A DNA stretch of 39,248 bases from a virus, in the IMG/VR virus record IMGVR_UViG_3300033141_005605, positions 1-39,248 of that record, one strand, 5' to 3'. The notes beneath the pieces are model-generated. The model searched no databases. It saw only the letters and a list, made by a program, of their open reading frames with translations, and was not told the origin of the DNA. Of this stretch, positions 32,005 through 37,962 are shown in pieces. Each line of letters opens with the position of its first letter. Within the stretch, counting starts at the first letter, position 1. Made by a program: the position numbers and the translations under genes.

Positions 32005-32669
32005 CAACCCGCCTCTTCCAAGTGCGACGCACGCTCACGTTGCACGGACCACGGCACCAAGTCCGCTTGACGAATCTCGACGCCCGCCGCCTCCAGCCCC
32101 GTACACAACGAACGCCAAATCTTCGCCTCGTTCGACCAACGATACGGCGTCGAAACTCGCTCCGTCGGTCCGCTGTACACGCTATCCTCGAGGCCCAGGT
32201 TCATCCCATAACAGTCGATGCGCTTCGCCCCGAGCCAGTATGCCAACCCCAAAGCCGTCGTCCCGCTGTACCGGTACCACTTGGACCGCCTGACCGGCTG
32301 GACCACGTGCGGATAAACCGTCTCGTGCAACTGTTCCTTGAACACGGTCCGCGGCCGGTCACGTTCCCACGCCGCCGAAACCGCCTCGTCGTCCGCGTTC
32401 CGCACGGCGTCCGGTACGCTCGCCCGCAGACACAACCGCCGCTGGTCCGCCGGTCTGTCCCACGTGCAACATTCCACGTACCGCGTCTCATCCGCGATAA
32501 CCCACCAGTCGCACTCTTCGACGAACCCCGCGTACATCGCTGCAATTACAACGTCGTAATCCTGTCGGCCCGGATAAAGAAGCGCGCTCCGGCCGTCCGC
32601 GACAATCGCCACCCGCTTCGACAGGAGCGGCCCGGGCGGCGGCAACGGTTCGTTGGCCACGTCGCTCAT
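32004..32669 (-). CDS. glycosyltransferase-fold protein (sialyltransferase / MptE-DUF115-like)
   Basis: 221 residues from ATG at 32669. VAIVADGRSALLYPGRQDYDVVIAA is a Rossmann-type opening; DWWVIADETRYVECCTWD follows. SGTTALGLAYWLGAKRIDCYG (then MNLGLEDS) is the most telling part. A 'TG..AL.LA..LGAK.I.LYG.D' segment is shared by GT29/GT42 sialyltransferases and MptE/DUF115 proteins. The gene lies four bases into the end of a CMP-sugar-synthetase-like gene, so a pathway (activate sugar, then transfer) is a natural inference. The exact reaction is unproven. Confidence 0.6.
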   Translation of the reverse strand: MSDVANEPLPPPGPLLSKRVAIVADGRSALLYPGRQDYDVVIAAMYAGFVEECDWWVIADETRYVECCTWDRPADQRRLCLRASVPDAVRNADDEAVSAAWERDRPRTVFKEQLHETVYPHVVQPVRRSKWYRYSGTTALGLAYWLGAKRIDCYGMNLGLEDSVYSGPTERVSTPYRWSNEAKIWRSLCTGLEAAGVEIRQADLVPWSVQRERASHLEEAG

Positions 32670-33397
32670 ACCGCCGCCCTTCCGCCTTCACCGCGCGGCG
32701 GCTGAACGCGGCAGGCGGACCGGTCGCTCCATAACCTCTCCGCGGCCGACCAATCGGTTTCCGTGTCCAAATCGACCGATTCGTCCGCCGGCACCTCGAA
32801 AACCTCCAGCCGACCTGAAAACGTGCCGTTCATCCCGACCGCTTCACGCGCCAAATACGTGTCCGCACGGATGCCCGTCAACGCCCAGACGATACGACGC
32901 AACGGCGGCAGGTCTTGGGTCCGCCGCGTGTCACGGTACGTAAAAAGCGGCCGACCGTCGGCGTCGAGCCAATAGGCCCGCTCTTCCGTCGCCGTGAAAA
33001 GCACGTCCGCATCCGACACCCGCATCCTGGCCAAAAACCGCTCGGCCGTCCTCTTCCGCAGAAGCGGCGCCGTCGTGTTCCACCACAACAGCCGATGCCA
33101 ACCTTCCGTCAACCCCAACTGGACCAACATATCCATGATGACGAGGTTGAACCGCGTTTCACGGGCCAATCCGGGCGGCTCGTGTATCAACTGGGCACCC
33201 GCCGCCCGCGCTGCCTTGGCCACCTCACGCGAGGCCGTGTAAACGTATGGACCATCCACGCCAGGCATCACTTCGCAGACTTCGCGCGCCAAACCGACCG
33301 CGTGGGCCACCAGCGGCTTACCGGCAAACAAGCGAAGGTTCTTCCCCGGCACCCGCTCGCTCTCGACCTTCGCCGGAATGACGCACGCGATTTTCAT
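32666..33397 (-). CDS. acylneuraminate/CMP-sugar cytidylyltransferase family protein
   Basis: 243 residues from ATG at 33397 (ATGA overlap with the upstream gene). The N-terminus MKIACVIPAKVESERVPGKN, then LRLFAGKPLVAHAV, is the signature P-loop-like CTP-binding start of NeuA/KdsB-type enzymes. WWNTTAPLLR corresponds to the QPTSPLR motif. DADVLFTATEE and GIRADTYL.REAVGMNGT follow, with VDLDTETDWSAAERL at the end. All fit CMP-N-acetylneuraminate synthetases. It would couple CTP to a nonulosonic acid-like sugar. Finding it inside the packaging operon, between terminase halves, is highly unusual. Confidence 0.8.
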   Translation of the reverse strand: MKIACVIPAKVESERVPGKNLRLFAGKPLVAHAVGLAREVCEVMPGVDGPYVYTASREVAKAARAAGAQLIHEPPGLARETRFNLVIMDMLVQLGLTEGWHRLLWWNTTAPLLRKRTAERFLARMRVSDADVLFTATEERAYWLDADGRPLFTYRDTRRTQDLPPLRRIVWALTGIRADTYLAREAVGMNGTFSGRLEVFEVPADESVDLDTETDWSAAERLWSDRSACRVQPPRGEGGRAAV

Positions 33398-33933
33398 TCG
33401 ACCGGTTCCAGGTCTTTCGCGTCGAGGTACAGGCCGTTCGGTTTCCCGTCAATCGCCACCTTGACCTTTCCGCCACGCCTGCGCCGGACCACGCCTTCGC
33501 CGAACTTGCTGTGACGGACGCGCTGGCCCTCGGAGAACCCCGCGGCTTCCGGCGTGAGCGGCCCGCCGTCCAGCATGTTCGCCACCGGCACACCCAGCCT
33601 GCCGGCCTTGTTCTCGATGAGAACGCGGGCCTTCTCACGCTGAAGCCGCACGACCTCCGCCAGTTGCGCCTGCTCCTCTTCAGATAGAGGCGTCGCCGCG
33701 GGCGCAAACGGCTCTTCCACCTCGTTCACTTCCGGGGGCGGGGGCGGCTCGACCGGCACGTTTAGACCCGCATCCGCCTGGTCGTTGATGGTGATGTGCT
33801 TGTTCGCCACCGGCTCCTTCTCCGGCGGCGTCTGGGGCGCCTCCGGCGTCACCGGCGTCTCCGGCTCCCGCGCCTCAACTTTGACGTGCTCATCCGCCGA
33901 CTGTTTCTTACGCCTGCCCTTGCTCTTGGCCAT
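33394..33933 (-). CDS. disordered-linker protein with C-terminal Tudor/KOW-like domain (179 aa)
   Basis: ATG at 33933 behind AAGGAG. The N-terminus is Lys/Arg-rich (MAKSKGRRKKQ), then a long Pro/Glu/Val-rich linker (residues ~20-95) and a helix (SEEEQAQLAEVVRLQREKARVLIENKAGRL). The C-terminal ~45 residues hold GQRVRHSKFGEGVVRRRRGG, then KVKVAIDG. This is the Tudor-like module seen at the end of UvrD-type helicases ('G..V.H..FG.G.V'), where it contacts RNA polymerase or DNA. It is the first gene of the insertion between the terminase halves; a transcription or packaging adaptor role is possible. Confidence 0.65.
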   Translation of the reverse strand: MAKSKGRRKKQSADEHVKVEAREPETPVTPEAPQTPPEKEPVANKHITINDQADAGLNVPVEPPPPPEVNEVEEPFAPAATPLSEEEQAQLAEVVRLQREKARVLIENKAGRLGVPVANMLDGGPLTPEAAGFSEGQRVRHSKFGEGVVRRRRGGKVKVAIDGKPNGLYLDAKDLEPVE

Positions 33934-33954
33934 CAATCCGCTCCTTATTTAGGC

Positions 33955-34749
33955 TTACGCCGGCACGGCCTCTACGCCCGGCCGATACGCCCCGACGGAC
34001 CCCCCGCCGAGGCGGTCCTGCAACAACTCCTCGTACATGAACCCAAAATCGGCCGAACCGATGCAGGTAATCCGCTCGCAACAGGCCAACGCGTACCCAT
34101 ACGATTCGGCCGCGTCCTCGTGCAATTGGAACTCGTCCGCTATCCACCACGACGGCGTGTGCGACTGCAACTGGTGGGCACCGTGGGCCACCGCCCGCAA
34201 AACGCTGCCGTTGGCGAACCGGACGTAGGTATCCGCTCGCCGGACAACCGGCGTCGCCAGCCACGGGGCGAACTCCGTCAGGCGGTCATAGGCGCCCATC
34301 AGCCGGTCACGCAATACAGCCACGGCCTGGGCCTCGTCCTGGCTCTGGAACATATACAGCCGCCCGCCGGTGAACATGGCGTCACCGAGAATGTACCCAG
34401 CCACTAGCCACGTCACCATCATTTGGCGCGATTTGGGAATGACGACGAACCGTTCGGCCCAAAGGTAATGGGCCAAGGTCTGAAGGTACCGCTTCGGCGG
34501 TAGTGTCCTGTGGGGCGACTTCCACCCCTTTTCCCGCCACCACTGATCTTCGGTCACGAAGTAGTTGACCAAGAAGTACCACGGCGACCGCTCGCATCTG
34601 ACCTGCTCGCGGGCCTGAAGTTGGCGGTCTTTGGCCGCCCGACGCAAGAGGTCGTGGCTAACCGTCGGCTCAAGCGTGGCGTCGAGAGGGTCTTGGCAGT
34701 CCTCCGTTGGCGCCCACGGCACGTACTGCCTATCGGCCACCATCACCAT
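33955..34749 (-). CDS. terminase large subunit, separate ATPase half
   Basis: 264 residues from ATG at 34749 (TGATG overlap with the zinc-ribbon gene). VVIPKSRQMMVTWLV (103-117) is the SRQ-type Walker A of phage terminases, WWIADEF (201-207) the Walker B with catalytic Glu, and CIGSAD (229-234) the coupling motif. The chain ends soon after (stop at 33955) with no nuclease domain. The nuclease starts 1.95 kb further on at 32004. The break falls at the natural inter-domain linker, so this is a clean domain split rather than a random truncation. Confidence 0.85.
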   Translation of the reverse strand: MVMVADRQYVPWAPTEDCQDPLDATLEPTVSHDLLRRAAKDRQLQAREQVRCERSPWYFLVNYFVTEDQWWREKGWKSPHRTLPPKRYLQTLAHYLWAERFVVIPKSRQMMVTWLVAGYILGDAMFTGGRLYMFQSQDEAQAVAVLRDRLMGAYDRLTEFAPWLATPVVRRADTYVRFANGSVLRAVAHGAHQLQSHTPSWWIADEFQLHEDAAESYGYALACCERITCIGSADFGFMYEELLQDRLGGGSVGAYRPGVEAVPA

Positions 34750-34988
34750 CAGCGGCGCCCTCCTGCCTGCCGCTCACCCACTGGCGGGGCACGGCCGCGG
34801 TCCCGCCGCGAGTCCGTCGCGTAGAAGCCAGGGCCACGGAATATCACCGCCCCGCCCGCGCCAATCTGTCGCCGCGCTCGCCGACCACAAACAGGACAAC
34901 GCCGACTCTGCGGCGCCTCGCCCATGCTGCAGAAGTGCTCATGCCGATGGCCGCGGCTGCAGAGGTAGTCGTAAGTGGGCACGCTCAC
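34749..34988 (-). CDS. FmdB-type zinc-ribbon protein (79 aa)
   Basis: ATG at 34988 (MSVPTYDYLCSRGHRHEHFCSM); its stop meets the terminase ATPase start and its start overlaps the terminase small-subunit stop. RRCPVCGRRARRQIGAGGAVIFRGPGFYATD is the usual FmdB continuation, including the characteristic F.GPGFY.TD end. The first metal site is CSRGH rather than CxxC, so His may replace Cys. Coupling on both sides to terminase genes suggests a packaging accessory. Confidence 0.8.
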   Translation of the reverse strand: MSVPTYDYLCSRGHRHEHFCSMGEAPQSRRCPVCGRRARRQIGAGGAVIFRGPGFYATDSRRDRGRAPPVGERQAGGRR

Positions 34989-35455
34989 CCCCGCTTTTGA
35001 CGCCCAGGCTTCCCGCCGCCCTCGCCGTCGTCGTCGTGCTTGTCCCCGCTCTCGCCCTCGTCCTCCGCAAACGCCGCACGCACGCCGTCCGCACCGGCAA
35101 CCGTCGGGTCAGGATGACGAAGCCGAATCTCGCCGCGTAAATCCACCTGTCGCCGCTCCGTCCGCCGCCATTGGTCGGGGTCGATGGACTCCAGCCACCG
35201 CGCCGACGATTCCCACCGAAGTTCACCGCGAGCAATGCGACGCTCCGCCTTGGCTTTGGCTTCGCCAATGGCCTTTTTTAGGACGGGCACGAGAGAGGCA
35301 TAAGGTTCCTTGCCTTCATCCGCCCACGTTCGCCAATGCCTCAACTGCCTTTCGGAGATTCCGACGGCTTCGGCCGCGTTTTTCAGGCTCGCGCCCTCGC
35401 GGATGTCATCGGCGAGTTTTGCGACCAGTTTCGGCGTGCACTTTGGCGTTTTCAT
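34985..35455 (-). CDS. terminase small subunit
   Basis: 156 residues from ATG at 35455. The N-terminal region TPKLVAKLADDIREGASLKN, then AAEAVGISERQLRHWRTWADEG, is the helix-turn-helix of TerS proteins. PYASLVPVLKKAIGEAKAKAERRIARG is the oligomerisation helix, and SSARWLESIDPDQWRRTERR is a typical TerS block ('A..WLERR.P..W'). The C-terminus is acidic then basic (DKHDDDGEGGGKPGRQKRG). It would recognise pac DNA and load the ATPase encoded 240 bases downstream. Confidence 0.85.
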   Translation of the reverse strand: MKTPKCTPKLVAKLADDIREGASLKNAAEAVGISERQLRHWRTWADEGKEPYASLVPVLKKAIGEAKAKAERRIARGELRWESSARWLESIDPDQWRRTERRQVDLRGEIRLRHPDPTVAGADGVRAAFAEDEGESGDKHDDDGEGGGKPGRQKRG

Positions 35456-35781
35456 GGCCTGCTTCCTGCTGCGCTCACACCGGCGCCCGCGCGAGGCACC
35501 AGAATCCGGCCGGTCGCGAGTCGCACCCGCTCGCTGGCCTGCGCGGCGGCCTGCTGGGCGACGGCCTCGTAGCGGTCAAACGCCGCTTGAGGCGAATCGG
35601 CCTCGATGACGAAACGCACAACGGCCGGCCCTGCGCTCGTCATCACCTGGGCTTCGCCGAGGTACCGCGTCGGCCCAGCCTCTCCGTCGACGGGCTCCAG
35701 GACAATCAACGACCGCCCGGCCTGCCACAGCCGCGCGGTCTCGCGATAAATCGCATTGTCGGCCTGCTGCTCGTCCGGCAT
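35452..35781 (-). CDS. unknown protein, first gene of the late operon (109 aa)
   Basis: ATG at 35781 (MPDEQQADNAIYRETARLWQAG) behind AGGGGAGCC; longer in-frame starts upstream overlap the control region. Core: SLIVLEPVDGEAGPTRYLGEAQVMTSAGPAVVRFVIEADSPQAAFDRYEAVAQQAAAQ, an alpha/beta arrangement. The stop overlaps the terminase small-subunit start (ATGA). No family is recognised. Confidence 0.65.
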   Translation of the reverse strand: MPDEQQADNAIYRETARLWQAGRSLIVLEPVDGEAGPTRYLGEAQVMTSAGPAVVRFVIEADSPQAAFDRYEAVAQQAAAQASERVRLATGRILVPRAGAGVSAAGSRP

Positions 35782-35865
35782 CACGGCTCCCCTGAACACC
35801 CGCCCAACGCCTTCTCGGCGGCACGCCCAACCGCCGGCTCGACAACAACACATCAACAACAGATA

Positions 35866-35894
35866 ATAATAATAGAGCGCGGCGGTTCGGTAAA
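35866..35894 (-). promoter_or_regulatory. candidate promoter of the late (packaging) operon
   Basis: Minus strand: TTTACC (35894-35889), 17-base spacer, TATTAT (35871-35866), about 85 bases upstream of the first gene. The spacer and -35 coincide with the conserved 17-23 base element. A TTGACA at 36000-35995 with a weak CATTTT -10 (35977-35972) is an alternative. Confidence 0.5.
35871..35893 (+). repeat. 17-23 base control element, copy B
   Basis: AGAGCGCGGCGGTTCGG core at 35874-35890. It is identical to the inverted copy at 9167-9183 and 21/23 identical with 9242-9264 over the longer unit. It occurs only in the two main control regions in this window. Confidence 0.8.
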
Positions 35895-36139
35895 GACAAC
35901 GACAGGGACAAACGGCACAGGAGTCGGTGCCGGCATCTGACGCCCGCCGTCCCCGTAGCCTACCATATGCCAAAATGCCCGCATCTTATTTGCTTGTCAA
36001 CCCCCTTTTTTTCCACAAAAGCAAAAAAATCTTCAGAATCGGCGTTTCTGGGCCAAAAACCGCGAAAAAAATCTACTTTTTTCGCTTGACTTGTGGGCAC
36101 TTGTGGCCGATAATACTAGTGGAGAGTGGAGGTAGAGGC
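35895..36139. other. divergent control region, no gene
   Basis: A/T-rich tracts (36001-36010, 36025-36031, 36064-36082) in otherwise GC-rich DNA, with the rightward promoter at 36086-36114 and leftward candidate promoters. No tRNA or supportable ORF. Confidence 0.6.
36077..36114 (+). promoter_or_regulatory. sigma70-like promoter of the rightward small-gene operon
   Basis: TTGACT (36086-36091), 17-base spacer, GATAAT (36109-36114), preceded by TTTTTTCGC and several A/T tracts. The box TTTTTTCGCTTGACT and the word TGGCCGAT before the -10 also occur at the leftward promoter at 8854-8890, so the two are probably read by the same host polymerase early after infection. Confidence 0.8.
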
Positions 36140-36167
36140 ATGCGAATCACCCGACCAATCGAGACTC

Positions 36168-36221
36168 GGCCCTGCCGGTTCACGCCTATCGCGTGCTTCT
36201 CCCACTCCCACCGGCAGGGCC
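36168..36221 (+). promoter_or_regulatory. long structured leader element (12-bp stem with inner hairpin)
   Basis: GGCCCTGCCGGT (36168-36179) pairs perfectly with ACCGGCAGGGCC (36210-36221). The 30-base loop contains CACGC/GCGTG (inner five-base stem). It is followed by ATTTTG. It may be an attenuator or RNA-stability element ahead of the first small gene. Confidence 0.6.
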
Positions 36222-36262
36222 ATTTTGTCCGCGGCCGACGCGGGCAGGAAAGGAGAGAGACG

Positions 36263-36586
36263 GTGACGAAGTACACTTACCATTTGGCCGAAGAGGTTGG
36301 GCCGTGCCATTTCGCATCCGCAGGCATGCGAGCAGAGGACGGCGAGTACTACCGTGTAGGCCGCCAGGACGAGGCAGGATTCCCGGTTTGGGACACCGGC
36401 CACCGCGTCACCCTTGGCTACTGGCCAGAAGCGGGCCGGGCCGTCGTCTGTGAGGGCGACAAGGCCACTTGTTGGATGGACGCATCATCGGCGATAGACG
36501 CACTCCGCAAGTGGACGGAATCCGTCGGCGCGAACATGGACCCTTGGGCAGAGTTGGCCGCATGGCGCCGCCGTCACGACCAGTGA
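36263..36586 (+). CDS. small unknown protein, paralogue of the next gene (107 aa)
   Basis: GTG at 36263 behind AAAGGAGAGAGACG. The product has TYHLAEEVGPCHFASAGMRAEDGEYYRVG, then HRVTLGYWPEAGRAVVCEGD and a Trp-rich end. It matches the following gene in YTY.L.E.VG, GEYYR, LGYWP..GRA.VC and A..AL.KW. An in-frame ATG at 36140 has GGAGG seven bases upstream and would add 41 residues spanning the hairpin leader. The GTG start is preferred because it aligns with the paralogue and its spacer resembles the other cassettes. Confidence 0.7.
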   Translation: MTKYTYHLAEEVGPCHFASAGMRAEDGEYYRVGRQDEAGFPVWDTGHRVTLGYWPEAGRAVVCEGDKATCWMDASSAIDALRKWTESVGANMDPWAELAAWRRRHDQ

Positions 36587-36600
36587 AGGTTTGACACCTT

Positions 36601-36698
36601 CCCCGCCCGTGCGGCGGGGCCTGCCCCCTACGGGAGGCAAGCCCGGCCGCATGACGTGGCCAAGGCCAGCCCGCGGCCGATGCGGGCGAGAAAGGAGG
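36601..36698 (+). repeat. hairpin cassette 1 (intergenic RNA-structure repeat)
   Basis: Hairpin 1 CCCCGCC/GGCGGGG (36601-36619). Hairpin 2 TGCCCCC-TACG-GGAGGCA (36622-36639). Hairpin 3 GGCCGC/GTGGCC (36645-36661). An extra hairpin CCCGC/GCGGG (36670-36686) comes before the AAAGGAGG ribosome site. Same order as in cassettes at 36977 and 37695. Confidence 0.8.
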
Positions 36699-36704
36699 AT
36701 GGCG

Positions 36705-36968
36705 ATGATGGAGTACACGTACATGTTGGGCGAGTCCGTCGGGGCCGAGCATGCGTATTGCGACATGGCCGAGCCGGGCGGCGAGTACTACCGTATCCAC
36801 CGCTACGGCGAGGACGGGTACGAGGTCACCGGCAACGCCATTATCCTTGGCTACTGGCCGGCGTCCGGTCGGGCCGCCGTCTGCGATGGCGGAGACTCGA
36901 CGTGGCTCGACGCCGCGTCCCCAGAAGAGGCGCTCGCCAAGTGGGCGGCCGGCGACGTCGACCCTTGA
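36705..36968 (+). CDS. small unknown protein, paralogue of the preceding gene (87 aa)
   Basis: ATG at 36705 (six bases after AAAGGAGG; ATGs at 36699 and 36708 are poorer or equivalent). Product MMEYTYMLGESVGAEHAYCDM, then GGEYYRIHRYGEDGYEVTGNAIILGYWPASGRAAVCDGGD and DAASPEEALAKWAAG. It is clearly homologous to the gene at 36263. It is small, acidic and soluble, with no known domain. Duplicated early-type accessory proteins of this kind are common in phages; the target is unknown. Confidence 0.75.
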   Translation: MMEYTYMLGESVGAEHAYCDMAEPGGEYYRIHRYGEDGYEVTGNAIILGYWPASGRAAVCDGGDSTWLDAASPEEALAKWAAGDVDP

Positions 36969-36976
36969 CACCCGCC

Positions 36977-37034
36977 CCCCGCCGTGCGGCGGGGCCTGCC
37001 CAGCACGCTGGGCGCGCCCGGCCGCATGGTGGCC
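36977..37034 (+). repeat. hairpin cassette 2 (intergenic RNA-structure repeat)
   Basis: Hairpin 1 CCCCGCC-GTGC-GGCGGGG (36977-36994), hairpin 2 GCCCAG-CACG-CTGGGC (36998-37013), hairpin 3 GGCCGC-ATG-GTGGCC (37020-37034), then GAAAGGAG. The stems are kept relative to the other cassettes although bases and loops differ. Confidence 0.8.
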
Positions 37035-37051
37035 ACGAAAGGAGATAGACG

Positions 37052-37351
37052 ATGAATACCTCAATCCGATTTGTGGTGCATGCTGTAAAATGGCGGGACC
37101 GGCGATACGGCAACACGTATCATTCGGTGCGAGTGTATCGGACCGATACTGGCGAAGTGCTCGCCGTGCCGATGCAATACGGCTACGAGGACCAGTACCG
37201 CCAGACGGCCCTTGGGGCGATGCGCCGTCGCGGATGGATTACCCCGCCGCCCGGCGAACACCTCGTGGATGGCGATTATGCCACCTTGTGGATCGTGGCG
37301 GACGGGAAGAAACAAGAGTGCGTGAATCACGGGCAGTTGTCGCTCGAGTAA
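37052..37351 (+). CDS. small unknown protein (99 aa)
   Basis: ATG at 37052 behind AAAGGAGATAGACG. Product MNTSIRFVVHAVKWRDRRYG, then NTYHSVRVYRTDTGEVLAVPMQYGYEDQYRQTALGAMRRRGWI. The 'NTYHSVRV...GYEDQY...A...L' arrangement recurs in phage and bacterial hypothetical proteins, but no function is known to me. The C-terminus is DYATLWIVADGKKQECVNHG. Confidence 0.75.
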   Translation: MNTSIRFVVHAVKWRDRRYGNTYHSVRVYRTDTGEVLAVPMQYGYEDQYRQTALGAMRRRGWITPPPGEHLVDGDYATLWIVADGKKQECVNHGQLSLE

Positions 37352-37385
37352 TCCCCGCGCCCGGCCGTGCGGCCACGAAAGGAGG
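37352..37385 (+). repeat. partial hairpin cassette (third hairpin only)
   Basis: A short spacer keeping only GGCC-GTGC-GGCC (about 37363-37374) and the shared CACGAAAGGAGG ribosome site. Hairpins 1 and 2 of the full cassette are absent here. Confidence 0.6.
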
Positions 37386-37391
37386 ATGAGG

Positions 37392-37688
37392 ATGAAGGCA
37401 CTTGGCACCATCACGGGCGACAACCTCATGCAAGCCGTCCAGCGGGCCTATGGGCCGTTGGCGAAGGCCACCGCAATCAACGAGGTGCTCTTCCCCGGCC
37501 GCGGATGGGTACGGCTCGACGTCGATGCCCGCCAGACCCGCCGAGACTGGCGAGAGGTCCTCGCCGAGCACATCCAATTGACCGCCGAACTCGGCGCGAC
37601 CGCCTGGAACGTCCGTATCTACACGTGGCCCAACCAGGCGGGCCAGCCGCACGACGCGGACTTCCGCCTCCTGGAGTTGGTCAAGTGA
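37392..37688 (+). CDS. small unknown protein (98 aa)
   Basis: ATG at 37392, six bases after AAAGGAGG (the ATG at 37386 is too close). Product MKALGTITGDNLMQAVQRAY, then GPLAKATAINEVLFPGRGWVRLDVDARQTRRDWREVLAEHIQLTAELGATAWNVRIYTW. It is mixed alpha/beta with a helical centre. No family is recognised. It is followed by hairpin cassette 3. Confidence 0.7.
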   Translation: MKALGTITGDNLMQAVQRAYGPLAKATAINEVLFPGRGWVRLDVDARQTRRDWREVLAEHIQLTAELGATAWNVRIYTWPNQAGQPHDADFRLLELVK

Positions 37689-37694
37689 CCATCA

Positions 37695-37755
37695 CCCCGC
37701 CCGTGCGGCGGGGCCTGCCCAGTACGCTGGGCGCGCCCGGCCGCATGGGGCGGCC
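37695..37755 (+). repeat. hairpin cassette 3 (intergenic RNA-structure repeat)
   Basis: Hairpin 1 CCCCGCC/GGCGGGG (37695-37713), hairpin 2 GCCCAG-TACG-CTGGGC (37717-37732), hairpin 3 GGCCGC-ATGGG-GCGGCC (37739-37755), then CACGACAGGAGG. Confidence 0.8.
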
Positions 37756-37772
37756 ACGACAGGAGGATGAGG

Positions 37773-37899
37773 ATGAGCACGCGCGGATACCAGAAGGCCC
37801 TTTATGTCGCAGATACGGTGCGGACCGCCGCTGTTTTTCATGCGCGCCGTGGGCGGTCTCGATACGGTCCGGATGAACTCGTCCTGGGAAGTGGATTGA
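37773..37899 (+). pseudogene. short gene apparently frameshifted at a T run
   Basis: ATG at 37773 with AGGAGG six bases upstream gives MSTRGYQKALYVADTVRTAA. In that frame there is no stop until 38198, so it reads through the strong terminator at 37919-37948. If one T of the TTTTT run at 37834-37838 is removed, the frame continues MRAVGGLDTVRMNSSWEVD and stops at 37897-37899, just before the terminator. This gives a sensible ~41-residue protein. A one-base expansion, a sequencing error or a +1 frameshift would each explain it. Confidence 0.55.
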
Positions 37900-37918
37900 C
37901 GGCCAACCCGCGAAGAAC

Positions 37919-37950
37919 AAAAACCCCCGCCGCATGGGCGGGGTTTTTAT
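37919..37950. terminator. bidirectional intrinsic terminator between convergent operons
   Basis: A5, CCCCGCC (37925-37931), five-base loop, GGCGGGG (37937-37943), T5 (37944-37948). A/T runs on both sides make it work for the rightward small-gene operon and for the leftward regulator gene. The stem sequence is the same as hairpin 1 of the cassettes. Confidence 0.85.
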
Positions 37951-37962
37951 TTGGGCGGCCCC

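Noticed and set aside
31009-34749. An intron or intein as the cause of the terminase split
   Set aside because: Each half has its own start, stop and coupled neighbours. No intein splice residues, group I core or homing endonuclease motif was seen.
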